The notes beneath the pieces are model-generated. The model saw only the letters and a program-made list of their open reading frames with translations. It was not told the DNA's origin and ran no database searches. The translations under genes and the position numbers were made by a program. A DNA stretch of 64,000 nt from the NCBI GenBank assembly GCA_018398585.1, contig JAGTTD010000015.1:6453001-6517000 (forward strand), given 5' to 3'. Shown one piece after another: positions 1-11,014 of the stretch (its first letter is position 1; every line of letters starts with the position of its first letter). This stretch comes from Simmondsia chinensis. Its lineage: Eukaryota > Streptophyta > Magnoliopsida > Caryophyllales > Simmondsiaceae.

Positions 1-2394
1 CCTTCCAAGACATTGCTAATTATGGCATTCTTGCACGAAACGAATGTTTTCATTGCTCACTCAAACGTATTTGTTTTCATTGCTCACTCAAATGTAATTA
101 TTTTAATTAAACGTTTATTCTTGTCTTACTATTTTTCACTTTTTGTTTAAGTTAGAAAGAAAGTAAACATAAAAGTTAAAATAAGGGGAAAAAAATTGTT
201 TCAAAAATTAGTTTTAAATTTTTAAAAATTTTAAAATACAAATAGAAAATGATATCAAAAGATCCTTAAGTTCGATAATTAAAAAAGAAAATTATTAAAT
301 TATACAAGGTAGATATTTATATGCAAAAAGAAAGCTGGTAGGGTAGTTGGCAGCTTAGTATAATCTTTGTCTAAAATACACTTCAAAATAAAAATAACAC
401 CAACTACAAGTATGCATGACCATCCAAAGCTTTCGAAAACAAAACAATAACAATAATTGATACATTTAAAAAATTAGTCCGAACAATTGAGAGTATAAGT
501 TTAGTAACTGGGAAATGTTATATCTCATGTTTTTCACCCATATAACTTTTAATAATTGGATTACATATGTATGGTACAATGAACCTGATTATCCATTTGG
601 TAGAAGATCAATTATATAATAATTTTGTCGAGTAATGTACTATTATTATTATGCAGAAGTTAGTATTGCAACAACCTACGTTTGCAACAAATAACATAGA
701 CTATAAAGAGTCATGTAGTGGTATTATTGTCATTTGTAAATGCATATTTTTGGAATACTTGCAGGTTGTGAATTAGTGACACGACAAGTAAAACGAAAAT
801 AAACATATAATTCTACCAGAAATGGAGCAACAGTAACATTAGCAACTAACAGACACCAGGGAAACCATTAATGACAATAGGTGATAAGGAAGTAGATGGC
901 TGCAATATGGATATGCTTGGAGGAGAATAAAGAAAAAGAAGGGTGATCAAAAGAAAAGTTATGGCAAAGTAAAATATAGACAGTACGTATTAGGACGAAA
1001 CAAAGTCAATTCTTGTAGAAGAAAGGACTATTAGTGGCATCATAGAAGATTGATAAGACTGGGATAGAAACTAACTATATAGAAGCAAAAACATGTAAAT
1101 TTCAAGAAGTCGGGCATTATTTTTTTGCGAAACCAAAGGTGCGAACAAAAATCTGAGTCGGGTGCAATCTTGTCAAACTAATAGCTAAGTATTAATTCCG
1201 GAGCTTCACTCAAACATCAAGCTTTTTGTAACAAGGAGACCGATTTTTAAGAGGATTAAAGCGAGGTTAGCGAGTACAAAAGGATGACCTTTTTGAGGGC
1301 TACGCAGCTAATAAATAGATTCCCCACTTACTTATCTCTCTTTAAGATGCCAAAAGGCAGTGACTAAAAGAATCATCGAATTATAGAAGTGTTTCTTTTG
1401 AAATGGGGGACCTTATAAAAGAATACAAACATATGGGCAGGCATGATGTGGATGATCCATTTTCTAAAATGTTGGATTACTCTTAAAAATGGTGGTAGAG
1501 AATGTAGGAACATTAAGGGTTGCATCCCCTAGGCTTGGATTTTGGTGATAATGAATGCTAATGAGGCAGTGACAAATTGTTAGAGAAGGCCTTAGGTGAA
1601 GGGCAACAAGTTAAAATTTTGGAATGGTAAATGGGTTTTCCGATTGCACCCTTAAAGAGTGATTGCTAAGCCTTTATCGTATCTCACTACATATTAAATG
1701 CATATAAATGGGTATAAGGGGCGGCTTGGGTTGGAGATGTACTTTTGACTGTAGGAGGCATTTACTTCTAAAGGAAGCTTGTGGCTAATGAAATTCATTT
1801 GAACCATTGAATTGGTGCAACCTCTACAAGTTTCAGACCACATCGTCTTCTTGAAGTTTATAAGGAAATATGGATACATGGTTAACCTTTTTCTAAGTCA
1901 CTAGTATTTTATAACTCGTTTTGCAGTGTTTGTGGCTCTTTTTCTACTCATATACCCTGACATGTTGTACTCTATTTGTGGAGATCTATCTCGAAAATGT
2001 GAATATACCATGTTTATTAGTTAGTAAGTAGATTAGATTTGTACTAATCCCTTTACTGATGCCCTTCTATCACATTAACATAGATCCAATATGACATGAC
2101 TCCATTGCCACATCTGTTTCAAAAAACGGACTCCAATAGGAATCACCTATTACCAAATAGGCTTTGATTTAACTTGTAGTAGCAGTACCACTATTAAGAA
2201 ATGAAACAAAAGATTGTAAGTTCAAATCCGTTTCAACCTACCAAAAACATAGGAATCTTCATTTTCAATACCCTAATAATGTAACGGTGACACTAGTAAT
2301 AGATTTGGGGATCAGTTGACTCATTTATATTCCAAAAATGAAGAGAGTGACATTTCAAATTAATGAAATACCGAATCAAACGTAGTATAGCGTA
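1..2394. other. AT-rich intergenic DNA
   Basis: No convincing gene is visible on either strand. Open frames are short and do not match a family I recognise. A weak non-LTR retrotransposon-like stretch lies near 1580-1880 and is listed separately. The first 500 bases are very AT-rich without clear repeats. Confidence 0.6.
1580..1880 (+). pseudogene. possible decayed LINE reverse-transcriptase tail
   Basis: One plus-strand frame, interrupted by several stops, reads GEGQQVKILEW, a stop, then MGFPIAPLKSDC. This resembles the plant L1-type pattern G-x-G-x-x-I-x-F-W ... W ... PLK that follows the reverse transcriptase domain. No tail, target-site duplication or upstream RT motif is visible. The call rests on this short pattern only and may be chance. 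Confidence 0.22.
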
Positions 2395-3440
2395 TATTTT
2401 TATTCTTTGTTAGTGAGTATAGTATGGTATTTCGTTTTAATGGTTATTTATCAGAAAGACCTTTAATGATTAAATATTTAATATTATAACATATGAATAT
2501 ACTATTTTTCTGATATTGTATTATGTAATGTCCGATCCCAATATTCTACAAAAAGTATAATCGATAATTTACCTATTATCGAATTGGCTTTGGTAGTTTG
2601 ATATTTCTTACTTGGGTATGTCAACACTACTATCATTGCTAATTATTTTAATACAAAATAATATATTCCATGAATATTAATTGCTTTACGATATGAAAAC
2701 AATTATATGAAAATATCCCATACATTATAATTGAAAGTTTGCTCTAAAATCCAAGCATTCAATAATATAAATTGGTAAATTCAACCTCTACCAAAAACTA
2801 AATGGTGAAGTCAACCAAATAATGAATAGACTTTATTGCACACGCTTTTTATGAAATTTATCTACATAGGGTTTAGAGTTTATCATTGCATCTCTAGACA
2901 TTTTAATACATACAGTAGAGTATTATGAGGTTAGAAAATTTTATCAATTAAGCAATTAACGACAAAATGCAATGAATTTTGTCAGAATTGAACCAGTTTT
3001 CAGCAAAATCAATAATATGGCACATTGTCACGATTCTGTTAGAAAACATTCAGCAGATAAAAATTCTCGATATCTAAATAAAAGTTATCTATATATTATC
3101 GAAATCATAAATCAAAATTCAATGGATTATACCTATATTTTATCATAATCATTGCGTTAGATATCTAATTGAAAAAATGCTTAAACTTTGAGAAATCTTA
3201 TTAATAAGACTTTTTGACTTTTAAAATATTTTATTATACTTATTGAAGTCTCATATAATAAAAAATCAAAACTAAGGGTAATCTATTCAATTTCAGATTC
3301 ATACAAAATGTCAATGAAGCTATGGTCAACGTCATATACCAACTAACGTAATTCAACTCTATGAAACGGTCATAATATTTGAGCTTATATTATGATTTCA
3401 AGCCTTTTTTTTTATTCTCTTTCTTTTCGTTATAAACCAC
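2395..3440 (+). promoter_or_regulatory. upstream region of the first BBE-like gene
   Basis: AT-rich, no gene. It aligns in patches with 42545-43588 upstream of the paralogue. Examples are the stretch around ATTTTGTCAGAATTGA (2976 and 43054) and ACATTGTCAC (3022 and 43099). The shared patches show that the promoter was duplicated with the gene; specific factor sites cannot be assigned by eye. Confidence 0.55.
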
Positions 3441-3447
3441 TATAAAT
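3441..3447 (+). promoter_or_regulatory. TATA box of the first BBE-like gene
   Basis: TATAAAT lies 68 bases before the chosen ATG at 3509. The paralogue has TATAAAT at the equivalent place (43589-43595), and the transcribed leader after it is conserved (CAAATGTCATTCA in both). The in-frame ATG at 3446 lies inside this box, so it cannot be in a transcript started from it; this decides the start. Confidence 0.75.
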
Positions 3448-3508
3448 GCCCAGACGAGCGCAATCAAATGTCATTCACTTTAACGTAACACAAAAGAAAA
3501 AGAAAAGC

Positions 3509-5140
3509 ATGGTGCCTTCAAGCACCACCCCAATGGCTCTTTCATGGCTACTCCTCCTATTTCTCTCTTTGTATGCTTCCCATGCATCCACACATTCAAT
3601 CCAAGAGAACTTTCTCCAATGCCTTGGCTCCAAAACCGAGCAAATTGACACCTCCTTCCCAACATACTACACCCCTAACAATTCCTCTTTCTTATCGGTC
3701 TTGGGATCCACGGCACAAAACCTTAGGTACTTGTTACCATCTGTTCAAAAGCCGGTGTTGATCTTGATGCCAACCGAGGATTCCCACGTCCAAGCCACTG
3801 TTATATGTGCCAAGAAACTCGGTCTCCAACTAAGAATCCGTAGTGGAGGCCATGACGCTGAGGGTATGTCCTTCGCATCTGAGATGAAACAACCTTTTAT
3901 ACTTGTTGACATGGCTAAACGCCGGTCAGTCACTGTTGACATCGATGATAATAGTGCTTGGGTTGAAACCGGAGCCACCCTTGGTGAGCTATACTACCGC
4001 ATCTCAGAGAAAAGTAGGGTCCATGGCTTTCCAGCGGGGTATTGCCCTACCGTGGGTGTGGGTGGACACATCACGGGGGGAGGCTATGGAGATCTGATGA
4101 GGAAGTACGGCCTTGCGGTTGACAATGTCCTTGATGTCCGAATGGTTGATGCTAATGGTAGGGTTCTTGATAGGGAGCTCATGGGGGAGGATTTGTTTTG
4201 GGCTCTTAGAGGAGGTGGGGGCGGGAACTTCGGTGTTATCATGGCATGGAAGGTTAAGCTAGTTCCAGTACCCACAACTGTTACAGTTTTCACTATAAAC
4301 AAGACCTTAGAACAAGGTTTAACAAGGGTACTCTATAAATGGCAACAAGTATCTGATACAATTGATGAGAATCTCTTCATCAGAGTCGAAATAACGCCAT
4401 CAACACTTCAAAATGGGAACAAGACCTTGCTCGGTTCGTTTAGTGCATTGTTCTTAGGCCAAGCAGCTGACCTTATTCAAATAATGGAAAAGAACTTTCC
4501 AGAGCTCGGGCTAAGTGAAAAAGATTGCTTAGAGATGAGCTGGATTGAAGCGGTGGTCTACATTGGCGCACTCCCAAACGGCACAAGACCCGATGGTCTC
4601 CTCCACGCCAAGTCAATGACAAGGGCCTACTTCAAGGTAAAGGTGGATTATATTAAGAAACCAATTCCAGAGAGTGGATTGCAAGGGCTATTGGAGAGAT
4701 TAATGGAAGTGGAAACGCCGCAACTAATATTTAGCCCTTATGGTGGAATGATGAGTCGGATACCAGAATCAGAGACACCGTTTCCACACAGAATAGGCAT
4801 AAAATTTCAAATTGAGTATATCGTATCTTGGGTTGATGGTAAGAAAAGTGAGAATAAGAACATTGAATGGATCAGGAAACTCCATGGCTACATGACACCT
4901 TATGTGTCCATGCTTCCAAGGGAACAATATGTTAATTTTCGGGATTTTGATCTCGGCATGGACAAAGATGGTAACGATAGCCTCATACAAGCAAGTGCTT
5001 GGGGATTCAAGTACTATAAGAATAATTTTATCAGGCTAGTGAAAGTTAAGACAAAGGTCGATCCCCAAAATTTCTTCAAGAATGAACAGAGCATTCCAAC
5101 CCTTCCGGTTGCCCAAAGCAGAGGGAAAGTTCATAGGTAA
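3509..5140 (+). CDS. berberine bridge enzyme-like FAD oxidase (first paralogue)
   Basis: Single-exon gene, 543 residues from ATG 3509. The upstream in-frame ATG at 3446 is rejected because it overlaps the TATA box, and MVPS also starts the paralogue. Residues 9-27 form a hydrophobic signal peptide, so the enzyme is probably secreted or vacuolar. The FAD_binding_4 domain follows, with flavin-attaching His115 (RSGGHDAEG) and Cys179 (GYCPTVGVGGH), the bicovalent signature. Val182, three residues after the cysteine, is the gatekeeper position; valine is linked to oxygen-using oxidases. Tyr193, Lys432, Gln434 and Tyr502 fall where BBE-like oxidases place catalytic residues. Ala117 (GHDAEG) is shared with cannabinoid synthases; many family members have Tyr there. 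The C-terminal BBE domain ends near NFFKNEQSIPTLP. N-glycosylation sequons lie at N57, N58, N264, N304 and N357. Family members oxidise alkaloids, monolignols, cannabigerolic acid or sugars; the substrate here is unknown. Confidence 0.95.
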   Translation: MVPSSTTPMALSWLLLLFLSLYASHASTHSIQENFLQCLGSKTEQIDTSFPTYYTPNNSSFLSVLGSTAQNLRYLLPSVQKPVLILMPTEDSHVQATVICAKKLGLQLRIRSGGHDAEGMSFASEMKQPFILVDMAKRRSVTVDIDDNSAWVETGATLGELYYRISEKSRVHGFPAGYCPTVGVGGHITGGGYGDLMRKYGLAVDNVLDVRMVDANGRVLDRELMGEDLFWALRGGGGGNFGVIMAWKVKLVPVPTTVTVFTINKTLEQGLTRVLYKWQQVSDTIDENLFIRVEITPSTLQNGNKTLLGSFSALFLGQAADLIQIMEKNFPELGLSEKDCLEMSWIEAVVYIGALPNGTRPDGLLHAKSMTRAYFKVKVDYIKKPIPESGLQGLLERLMEVETPQLIFSPYGGMMSRIPESETPFPHRIGIKFQIEYIVSWVDGKKSENKNIEWIRKLHGYMTPYVSMLPREQYVNFRDFDLGMDKDGNDSLIQASAWGFKYYKNNFIRLVKVKTKVDPQNFFKNEQSIPTLPVAQSRGKVHR

Positions 5141-5840
5141 AAATCCAATAATTAATTCACAAGATTCTCGGGCCGATCTTTGTCTTAGAAGTCAATCATT
5201 CGTTATGTGTAAAGAAAGAATTAATAAGATTGTAACATTGATATTGCTTATTCATTGTTTGTTTCTCCTAGACCAAGTTTATAAATAAGCAAATAATTTA
5301 GAATGTATTGTAAAAAATTTGCAAGTGGATGGATAGACCAAATATATGAATCAAAGAACATTTTGACACCCTTTTTTGCATTTTTGAAGCCGGTAATTTT
5401 TTATGGATTCCGATCTTAGCTAGTTAAGAAAATAAAGATGAATAAGTTAATAAATTAGACATAAAATCGTCATGTTGTTTTGTACAAGATCAAAGGACAA
5501 CATCAAAAAAGCCAAGAATTGACTAAAACATGCTACTCGTATAATGGGTTATGCTAGTAACAACAAATAATGACCAAATAACAAAATAAAAGAATGGCAT
5601 GAGAAGATAATGTGAATTAGTAGGTTGAAGTTTAAACAGGTGCAAACCAACCGACTTGTCTACTTTACTAAGATGCTTTAAGAGGAGGTAGTGTCTTCAA
5701 AACCTTGTCCCAAGGTGACTTAGTAATGCCAAAGTCTTTGTTTTGGATCAAAATAAGTGACGTTTCAAAGAGATACATATATATGGCAGCATATACACTC
5801 ATGAAATCATAGCTCAAAAAGGATGGTTTATATGCCTCAA
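5141..5840 (+). other. 3' flank of the first BBE-like gene
   Basis: Non-coding AT-rich DNA that aligns with 45310-45980 behind the paralogue. The early part probably holds the 3' UTR: TATAAATAAGC recurs in both copies (near 5279 and 45444) and could act in polyadenylation. A minus-strand open frame at 5668-5973 is not kept open in copy 2, so I do not call it a gene. Confidence 0.6.
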
Positions 5841-5857
5841 GTAGACAAAAATATCTT

Positions 5858-6127
5858 TTAATAAAAAGAAAAAAGGAACATACCCAGTGCCTCAAGGGCT
5901 CCTGCCTATGCAGGGTCTTGGGGAGGGGGGGGGGGGGGGGGGGGTGTGGATGTATGCAGCCTTCCCCCTTCATGATGTTAACCTGAAGAGACGCTGTTTT
6001 CCGGTGCCCCCAACCTGAGGGTGAGGACTTCCCAGGAGGTCACCCATCCTGGTACTACTCTCGCCCAAGCACGCTTAACTTCAGAGTTCTAATGGGATCC
6101 AGTGACGGCGTGTTGGTGCCCCCTTTG
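5858..6127 (-). mobile_element. SINE with a 5S rRNA-derived head
   Basis: A 270-bp insertion flanked by a perfect 17-bp target-site duplication, GTAGACAAAAATATCTT, at 5841-5857 and 6128-6144. Read on the minus strand it starts with 5S rRNA-like sequence (6103-6022), then a unique body, then a tail resembling the 3' region of Au-type plant SINEs (AGGCTGCATACATCC and CATAGGCAGGAGCC), and ends T-rich. A run of 20 C on this strand (5925-5944) interrupts the tail. The duplicated region behind the paralogue, near 45975-46005, passes from TATGCCT to ATAATATGATAA without it and so is an empty site. A 5S-type internal Pol III promoter could have driven it. A composite involving a Cassandra LTR, which also carries 5S sequence, is the alternative. 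Confidence 0.8.
6022..6103 (-). pseudogene. 5S rRNA-like segment inside the SINE
   Basis: The reverse complement contains GGATCCCATTAGAACTC, AAGTTAAGCGTGCTTGGGCG and GATGGGTGACCTCCTGGGAA. These are the central and 3' parts of plant 5S rRNA, including the internal control region. The true 5' and 3' ends of 5S rRNA are missing, so this is a promoter-bearing derivative and not a 5S gene. Confidence 0.9.
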
Positions 6128-6144
6128 GTAGACAAAAATATCTT

Positions 6145-6622
6145 ATAATATGATAATATAATCATGCATGCACAACTAGTCCAACATGCTTATTAAAATA
6201 CAATCTGGAGACTTACTATAGGGCAAGAATGATGGCGCATCAGTTAAGGACTTTTGATGAAATCAGAAAATCAAATAAGGGTTGTTACATAATAGATATT
6301 GAGCTCCCCTCTTGTGATTGGCCAATTACATTCTGTTACTTTCGCAATGACATTCAGAACCAGGTCTTATGGGTCAATATAGCAGCCGCTATTTGCTTCC
6401 CGAGAGTCCAAAGTGGCCTAAGTTTGAGTCTCATCACTCTCCTTACCAACGAAATATACCTTAAGTTACTCTTTTATCAAAAGCACTCCTATTCCTTTAC
6501 ATAAGAAAAAGACATTCATAATGCACATATGTGCATGTGCACATGCGCTCATACAAGTCTGTTGTATTTTATGATTAAAAACATATTTGTAATTGTATTT
6601 AATATGTCAAAAACTAAAGGGA
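6145..6622 (+). other. duplicated non-coding flank
   Basis: Aligns with about 45998-46495 in copy 2, including CAAGAATGAT, AAATCAAATAAGGG and TTAAAAACATAT. Small open frames here are not conserved between copies, so it is taken as non-coding. Confidence 0.6.
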
Positions 6623-6627
6623 CATAA

Positions 6628-6997
6628 TGATGCAGCACATAAGTGAAAAATTGGGGGAACGAGAATGAGTCAATAGCCTTCGCTTTAATTTAATGAATCA
6701 CTAGTAAAAAAAAAAAAAAAAAAGAGGAAAATAAATGCTCAATTCTCGATGTTCAAAATAGAAAGTAAAAATCTAAAAATTGAAGGGTGAAAACCCTAGA
6801 TTTCCTCTAGTATATATAGAAGAGATATTTGAATAAGAATAAAACTCTAAGAGATAAGCATAAATAATAAAAGGCAAATCTAAAATTTAAACTAATCCTA
6901 ATCCAAGTAAAATATTCGTCCTTCCAGCCGCGTCCCCTGCTTCCGCCAACCCACATCCGCTGTATGACCTGCCAAGCCCTAGGCACATGCTGCATCA
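6628..6997 (-). repeat. LTR, 3' LTR of the Gypsy element
   Basis: 370 bp, TGATGCAGC ... GCTGCATCA. It matches 11015-11397 in sequence order, including CCTCTAGTATATATAGA (a TATA region on either strand) and GCCAAGCCCTAGGCA. Divergence between the LTRs is clearly visible, so the insertion is not recent. Confidence 0.9.
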
Positions 6998-9900
6998 TCC
7001 TCCCCGGGTTGAATAGAATTCGCCCCCGAATTCGCCAGAGGATCAGCACTATCATTTCCGCCAAAATAGGAGACAAGGTGTTTGACGTTGAATACATCTA
7101 AGATCCTCATACCTGGTGGGAGTTGTAGACGGTTGGCGTTATCGTTCATCTTCTCTAGTACCGCCAAGGGTCTTATCTTGCGAGCAGTGAGCTTGTTGTA
7201 CTCCCAAGCTGGGAAACGTTCTTGTGTCAAAATCACCCAAACCTTGTCGCCTACATGGAACTGAACTGCTCGGCGCCCCTTGTCTCTAGCCGTCTTATAC
7301 TTGGCATTGCCTTCTAGCAATCGAGCTTGAGTCTGCTCATGCATGTCCCTAAGGGAAGAGATGAAGTCATCAGCCTTCCTATTAGGATGTGTGAGATCTA
7401 GGACTGGTGCCAAGTCTATCGAAGATCATGAAACAAAGCCATAGACAGCCTGGAATGGTGCGAACCTTGTGCTCCTATTGACGGAGCTGATACAGGCGAA
7501 CTCGGCCTGATGCAGCTTCATCTCCCTTCCCCTTGCATTATAAGCAACGAGGCAACACAGAAGGTTGCCCAGTGATCGGTTAGTGACCTCGGTTTGTTCA
7601 TTTGTTTGAGGGTGATGGATGGTGCTGAAGGCGAGACACGTGTTCTCCATCTTCCATAACGTCCTTGAAAAGTGATTCACGAACCTGACATCCCAATCAA
7701 AAACAATGCTAGCTGGTATTCTGTACAACTTGTACACCTCTTGGAAATAGAGACCTGCCACATGTATGGCGTCAGCAGCCTTCTTGCAACCAATGAAGTG
7801 CGCCATCTTGGAGAAGCGGTCTACAACAACGATGATGGAATCAATGCCTTTTGTTGCCCTTGGTAAGCCTAGTACGAAGTCCATGTTGATATACGTCCAC
7901 AGTTGACTTGGAACAGGTAATGGCATATATAGGCCAGTATTGGTCACCCCTTCCTTTGAAAGCTGACAAACATTGCATCGCTTGACATACCTCTCAACCT
8001 CTCTACGTATGGTAGGCCAGAAGGAGTTGGCGGTAACAAGCTGCAGCGTCTTATCTCTACCAACATGCCCTACGTAGTGCTTCTCCTCAATGATCTTAAG
8101 CTGCCAGCTTGAGTTTCGAATGCAAAGTTGGTTCCCTTTTGACAGAAAATCGACATGAATAGAGTAGCTGGGAACAGACCCCGACTGTGCTTTCTGCCAT
8201 ATCTCACCAAAAGTGGAATCATCATGGTACTGATTTGCCAGCTGCTCATACCTGATAACCTCTAGCCTGCTCTCTGTCAAGACAAGATTCCTTTTGCTTA
8301 GTACATCCGCCACCTTATTCATCACACCTGACTCATGCTTGATGACAAAGTGGAAGAGCTATAAGTAGCTAGCCCACTTGGCATGTCTATCCGAAAGTTG
8401 TCTTGGCTATTGATGTACTTGAGGGCCACATTTTCAGAATATAAGATGAGCTCTCGGTTGGCTAAGTATGACTTCCAATGTCTCAATGCTTTCACCAATG
8501 CATAGAATTCCAGATCATAAGTTGAGTAATTCAACCTAGTCTCATCGAGCATCTCACTGAAATATGCAATAAGCTTCCCGTCTTGGCTGAGCACAGTGCC
8601 AATGCTAATCTTGGAGGAATTCGTGTGTAACTCAAATGTCTTCTGAATGTTTGGAAGGGCTAACACTGATGCCATGGCCAACTTCTCCTTGATTGCATTG
8701 AAGGTGGTATTTTCTTGAGGGGTCCAAATGAAGGAACCCTTCTTCAGGCAATAAGGGAAATGCGCAATGATGGAACTAAAATTCGGAACAAAGTGCCTGT
8801 AGAATGATGCCAACCCATGGAAACTTCGAACTTTGCCAATTATTCTTGGCTAAGCCAGTCATGTATGGTTGCTATCTTCCTCTCATCATGTGATATACCG
8901 TCCTTGGATACAAGAACCCAAGGAAGGTCACTTCGTCTCTCATGAACGCGCAATTCTGAAAGGCAGCAAACAAACTTTGTGTTCTTAAGGTGCTAAGCAC
9001 TTCCTCCTGATGCTGGATATGCTAAACAGGGTCCTGGCTATAAATCAAGATATCATCAAAATAAACAACAATAAACTTCCCAATGAAAGAATGTAGAACC
9101 TGATTCATGAAACTCATGAACGTGCTTGGCTCATTGGACAATCCGAATGGCATGACTAGCCACTTGTAAAGCCCATCCCTAGTCTTGATGGCGGTTTTCC
9201 ACTCATCTCCTGGCAATATGAGAATTTGGTGGTACCCGCTCTTCAAATCAAGCTTCGTGAACACCTTCGAGATCTGTAACTAATTAAGCAAGTCATCCAA
9301 TCTCAGACTAGGGAATCGATAGCATATCGTGATCTTGTTGATTGCCCTACTGTCAACGCACATTCGCCAACTCCCATCCTTCTTTGGCGTCAACAGAGCT
9401 GGTACTTCGCAAGGACTCGAGCTCTCCCTGATAAAGCCTCTGGGGAGTAGCTCCTCTACTTGGCATCTCAACTCCTCATGCTCTGATGGACTCATCTGGT
9501 AATGAGGCCTATTCAGTAATGAAGCACTTGGCATCAAATTATTGTGGTGCTGGATGTCTCTTAATGGCATCAATGCAGCAAGCAACTCCTTTGGAAATAC
9601 GTCAACGTATTCCTTCAACAAGGCAGTAACCTCACTCGGTATCTCCCCCGGAAAGATCTTGCTTTCCTTTCCAATCAACACAAACATGACCTTGGTGTCG
9701 CCAACCTCTTTGGCGAACATTGCTCGTCCTCCAATGTTCAGCTGTTAAGCTTCTAAAGCTCGCAGTGCCTCCTTCTTCTTAAGTAACAATATAATCCTAG
9801 TCCCCTTGACAATGAAGTTGTAAGTGTTCTTCCTATTGTCATGAACAACACTCCTATCATATGGCCATGGTCACCCCAAAAATAAAGGGCAAGCGTCCAT

Positions 9901-10159
9901 GGCGATGACATCACACCAAACCCCGTCTTTGTACTTTGCCCCAACTGAAAAATTAACCAAGCAATGTTTTGGAAACGGTTACCTGATTTCCCTTTTTCAG
10001 CCATGAAAATTTGTAGGGATTAGGATGAGCTTCCGTCTTCAACCCTAATTTGGTGACTGCCTCTTCGGATATGACATTCTCACAACTGCCCGAGTCAATG
10101 ATCATGTGGCACACCCTACCGCCAATGGGGCATATAGTCTGGAAGATATTGTTCCTCAA
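6979..10159 (-). pseudogene. Gypsy pol remnant
   Basis: Read leftwards: protease with DSGS (about 10100), RT from 9720 to 9022 with [22 protein letters not shown] and an intact YFDDILIYS, RNase H (8813-8322) with the tether WTPQENTTF and LNYSTYDLEFYALV, then integrase (8325-7426) with an HHCC finger (HVGRDKT ... CNVCQ), DRFSKMAHF and HPQTNEQTE. The C-terminal part (7413-6979) carries GDKVWV and FNVKHL. The frames are separated by stops and shifts. In the integrase core the usual S-D-R-D reads F-D-W-D. No chromodomain is visible. Confidence 0.9.
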
Positions 10160-10179
10160 TCAACCATCCCTCAACTCCT

Positions 10180-10925
10180 CTCTTGGCACTAAGCAAGCAT
10201 GCCTAACCACTAATAGATGCCCTTCAACACCTCCTGTATAGACTCCTTCAAACAGCCTATGTAACGATCCGCCAATTGCTCCCTAGTTTTCGCCAAGTCA
10301 TTCTTGGCGACTAACGAGTAGAACTCTGCTGTGTACTCCTCCACAAATCTAGAGCCTTGATGCAATCCCTACAGACGGTGGTACATCATCCTGGCGTGAT
10401 TGTGAGAAAAGAAGGCGCCTCTCATGTGCTTCTTTATCTTCTTCCATGATTCTATCTTCGCCTTCCCTTGGCCAAACCGAATTTGCTTCAGCTATTGCCA
10501 CCGGGCGGCTGCCCTACCTCATAACCGAGTAGCAACTAGCAGCGCCTACTTCTTTTTCAGCACCTCTCTGAACTCGAGAACCTGCTTTACGACAACAAGC
10601 TAATCTCAAAAGTCTTTTTGGCGTCCTTTTCCATTAAACTCCTGAATTTCAATCCGAAGGCCAGATTCCCACCTCCGATCGTCCAAACCGTGGGTGTTAC
10701 TGGTATTGGGCCAATGTTACCTCAGCTTAGGATCCGATAGCTCCTCGCTCAGGAGCGAATTTTGGAAGCTCTCGTCCGTCTCTTCTTCTTCAGCACCTGG
10801 TGTTAATGGGAGTTGGGATTGGGTTCCCAGTGCAAGATCGGGATTTGTTCCCAATTGAATCAAGCAACGCTAGATTCGCCAGAATCTCTCCTTGAACTCT
10901 TCTAATCTCCTATGGGTCTACCATT
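10180..10925 (-). pseudogene. Gypsy gag remnant
   Basis: The minus strand reads fragments such as KKHMRGAFFSHNHARMMYHRL and VEEYTAEFYSLVAKNDLA, broken by stops. They match the gag remnant of the element at 48280-52570 (VEEYMAKFYFLVARNDLV). This is the retrotransposon gag domain. No intact zinc knuckle is seen. Confidence 0.75.
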
Positions 10926-11000
10926 GATGATCACGATCATAAACATCTTCGACGGTGGCATACCTCTGTCACCCACAGACCATCTCAGAAACAGTTTTGA

Positions 11001-11012
11001 GCTCTGATACCA
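11001..11012 (-). other. primer binding site, tRNA-iMet type
   Basis: On the minus strand TGGTATCAGAGC, complementary to the 3' end of plant initiator methionine tRNA, lies two bases inside the 5' LTR of the Gypsy element. Confidence 0.9.
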
Positions 11013-11014
11013 AC

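Noticed and set aside
3446..3508. N-terminal extension of 21 residues from the first in-frame ATG of the first BBE-like gene
   Set aside because: That ATG is part of the TATA box, the extension has no match in the paralogue, and the signal peptide fits the start at 3509.
5668..5973. 101-codon minus-strand frame with a proline run
   Set aside because: It spans the SINE boundary, its proline run is the G20 tract, and copy 2 of the duplication does not keep it open.
6022..6103. Functional 5S rRNA gene
   Set aside because: Both ends of 5S rRNA are missing and the segment lies within an insertion with target-site duplications.
6229..6504. 91-codon plus-strand frame
   Set aside because: Not conserved as a frame in the duplicate at 46100-46390.
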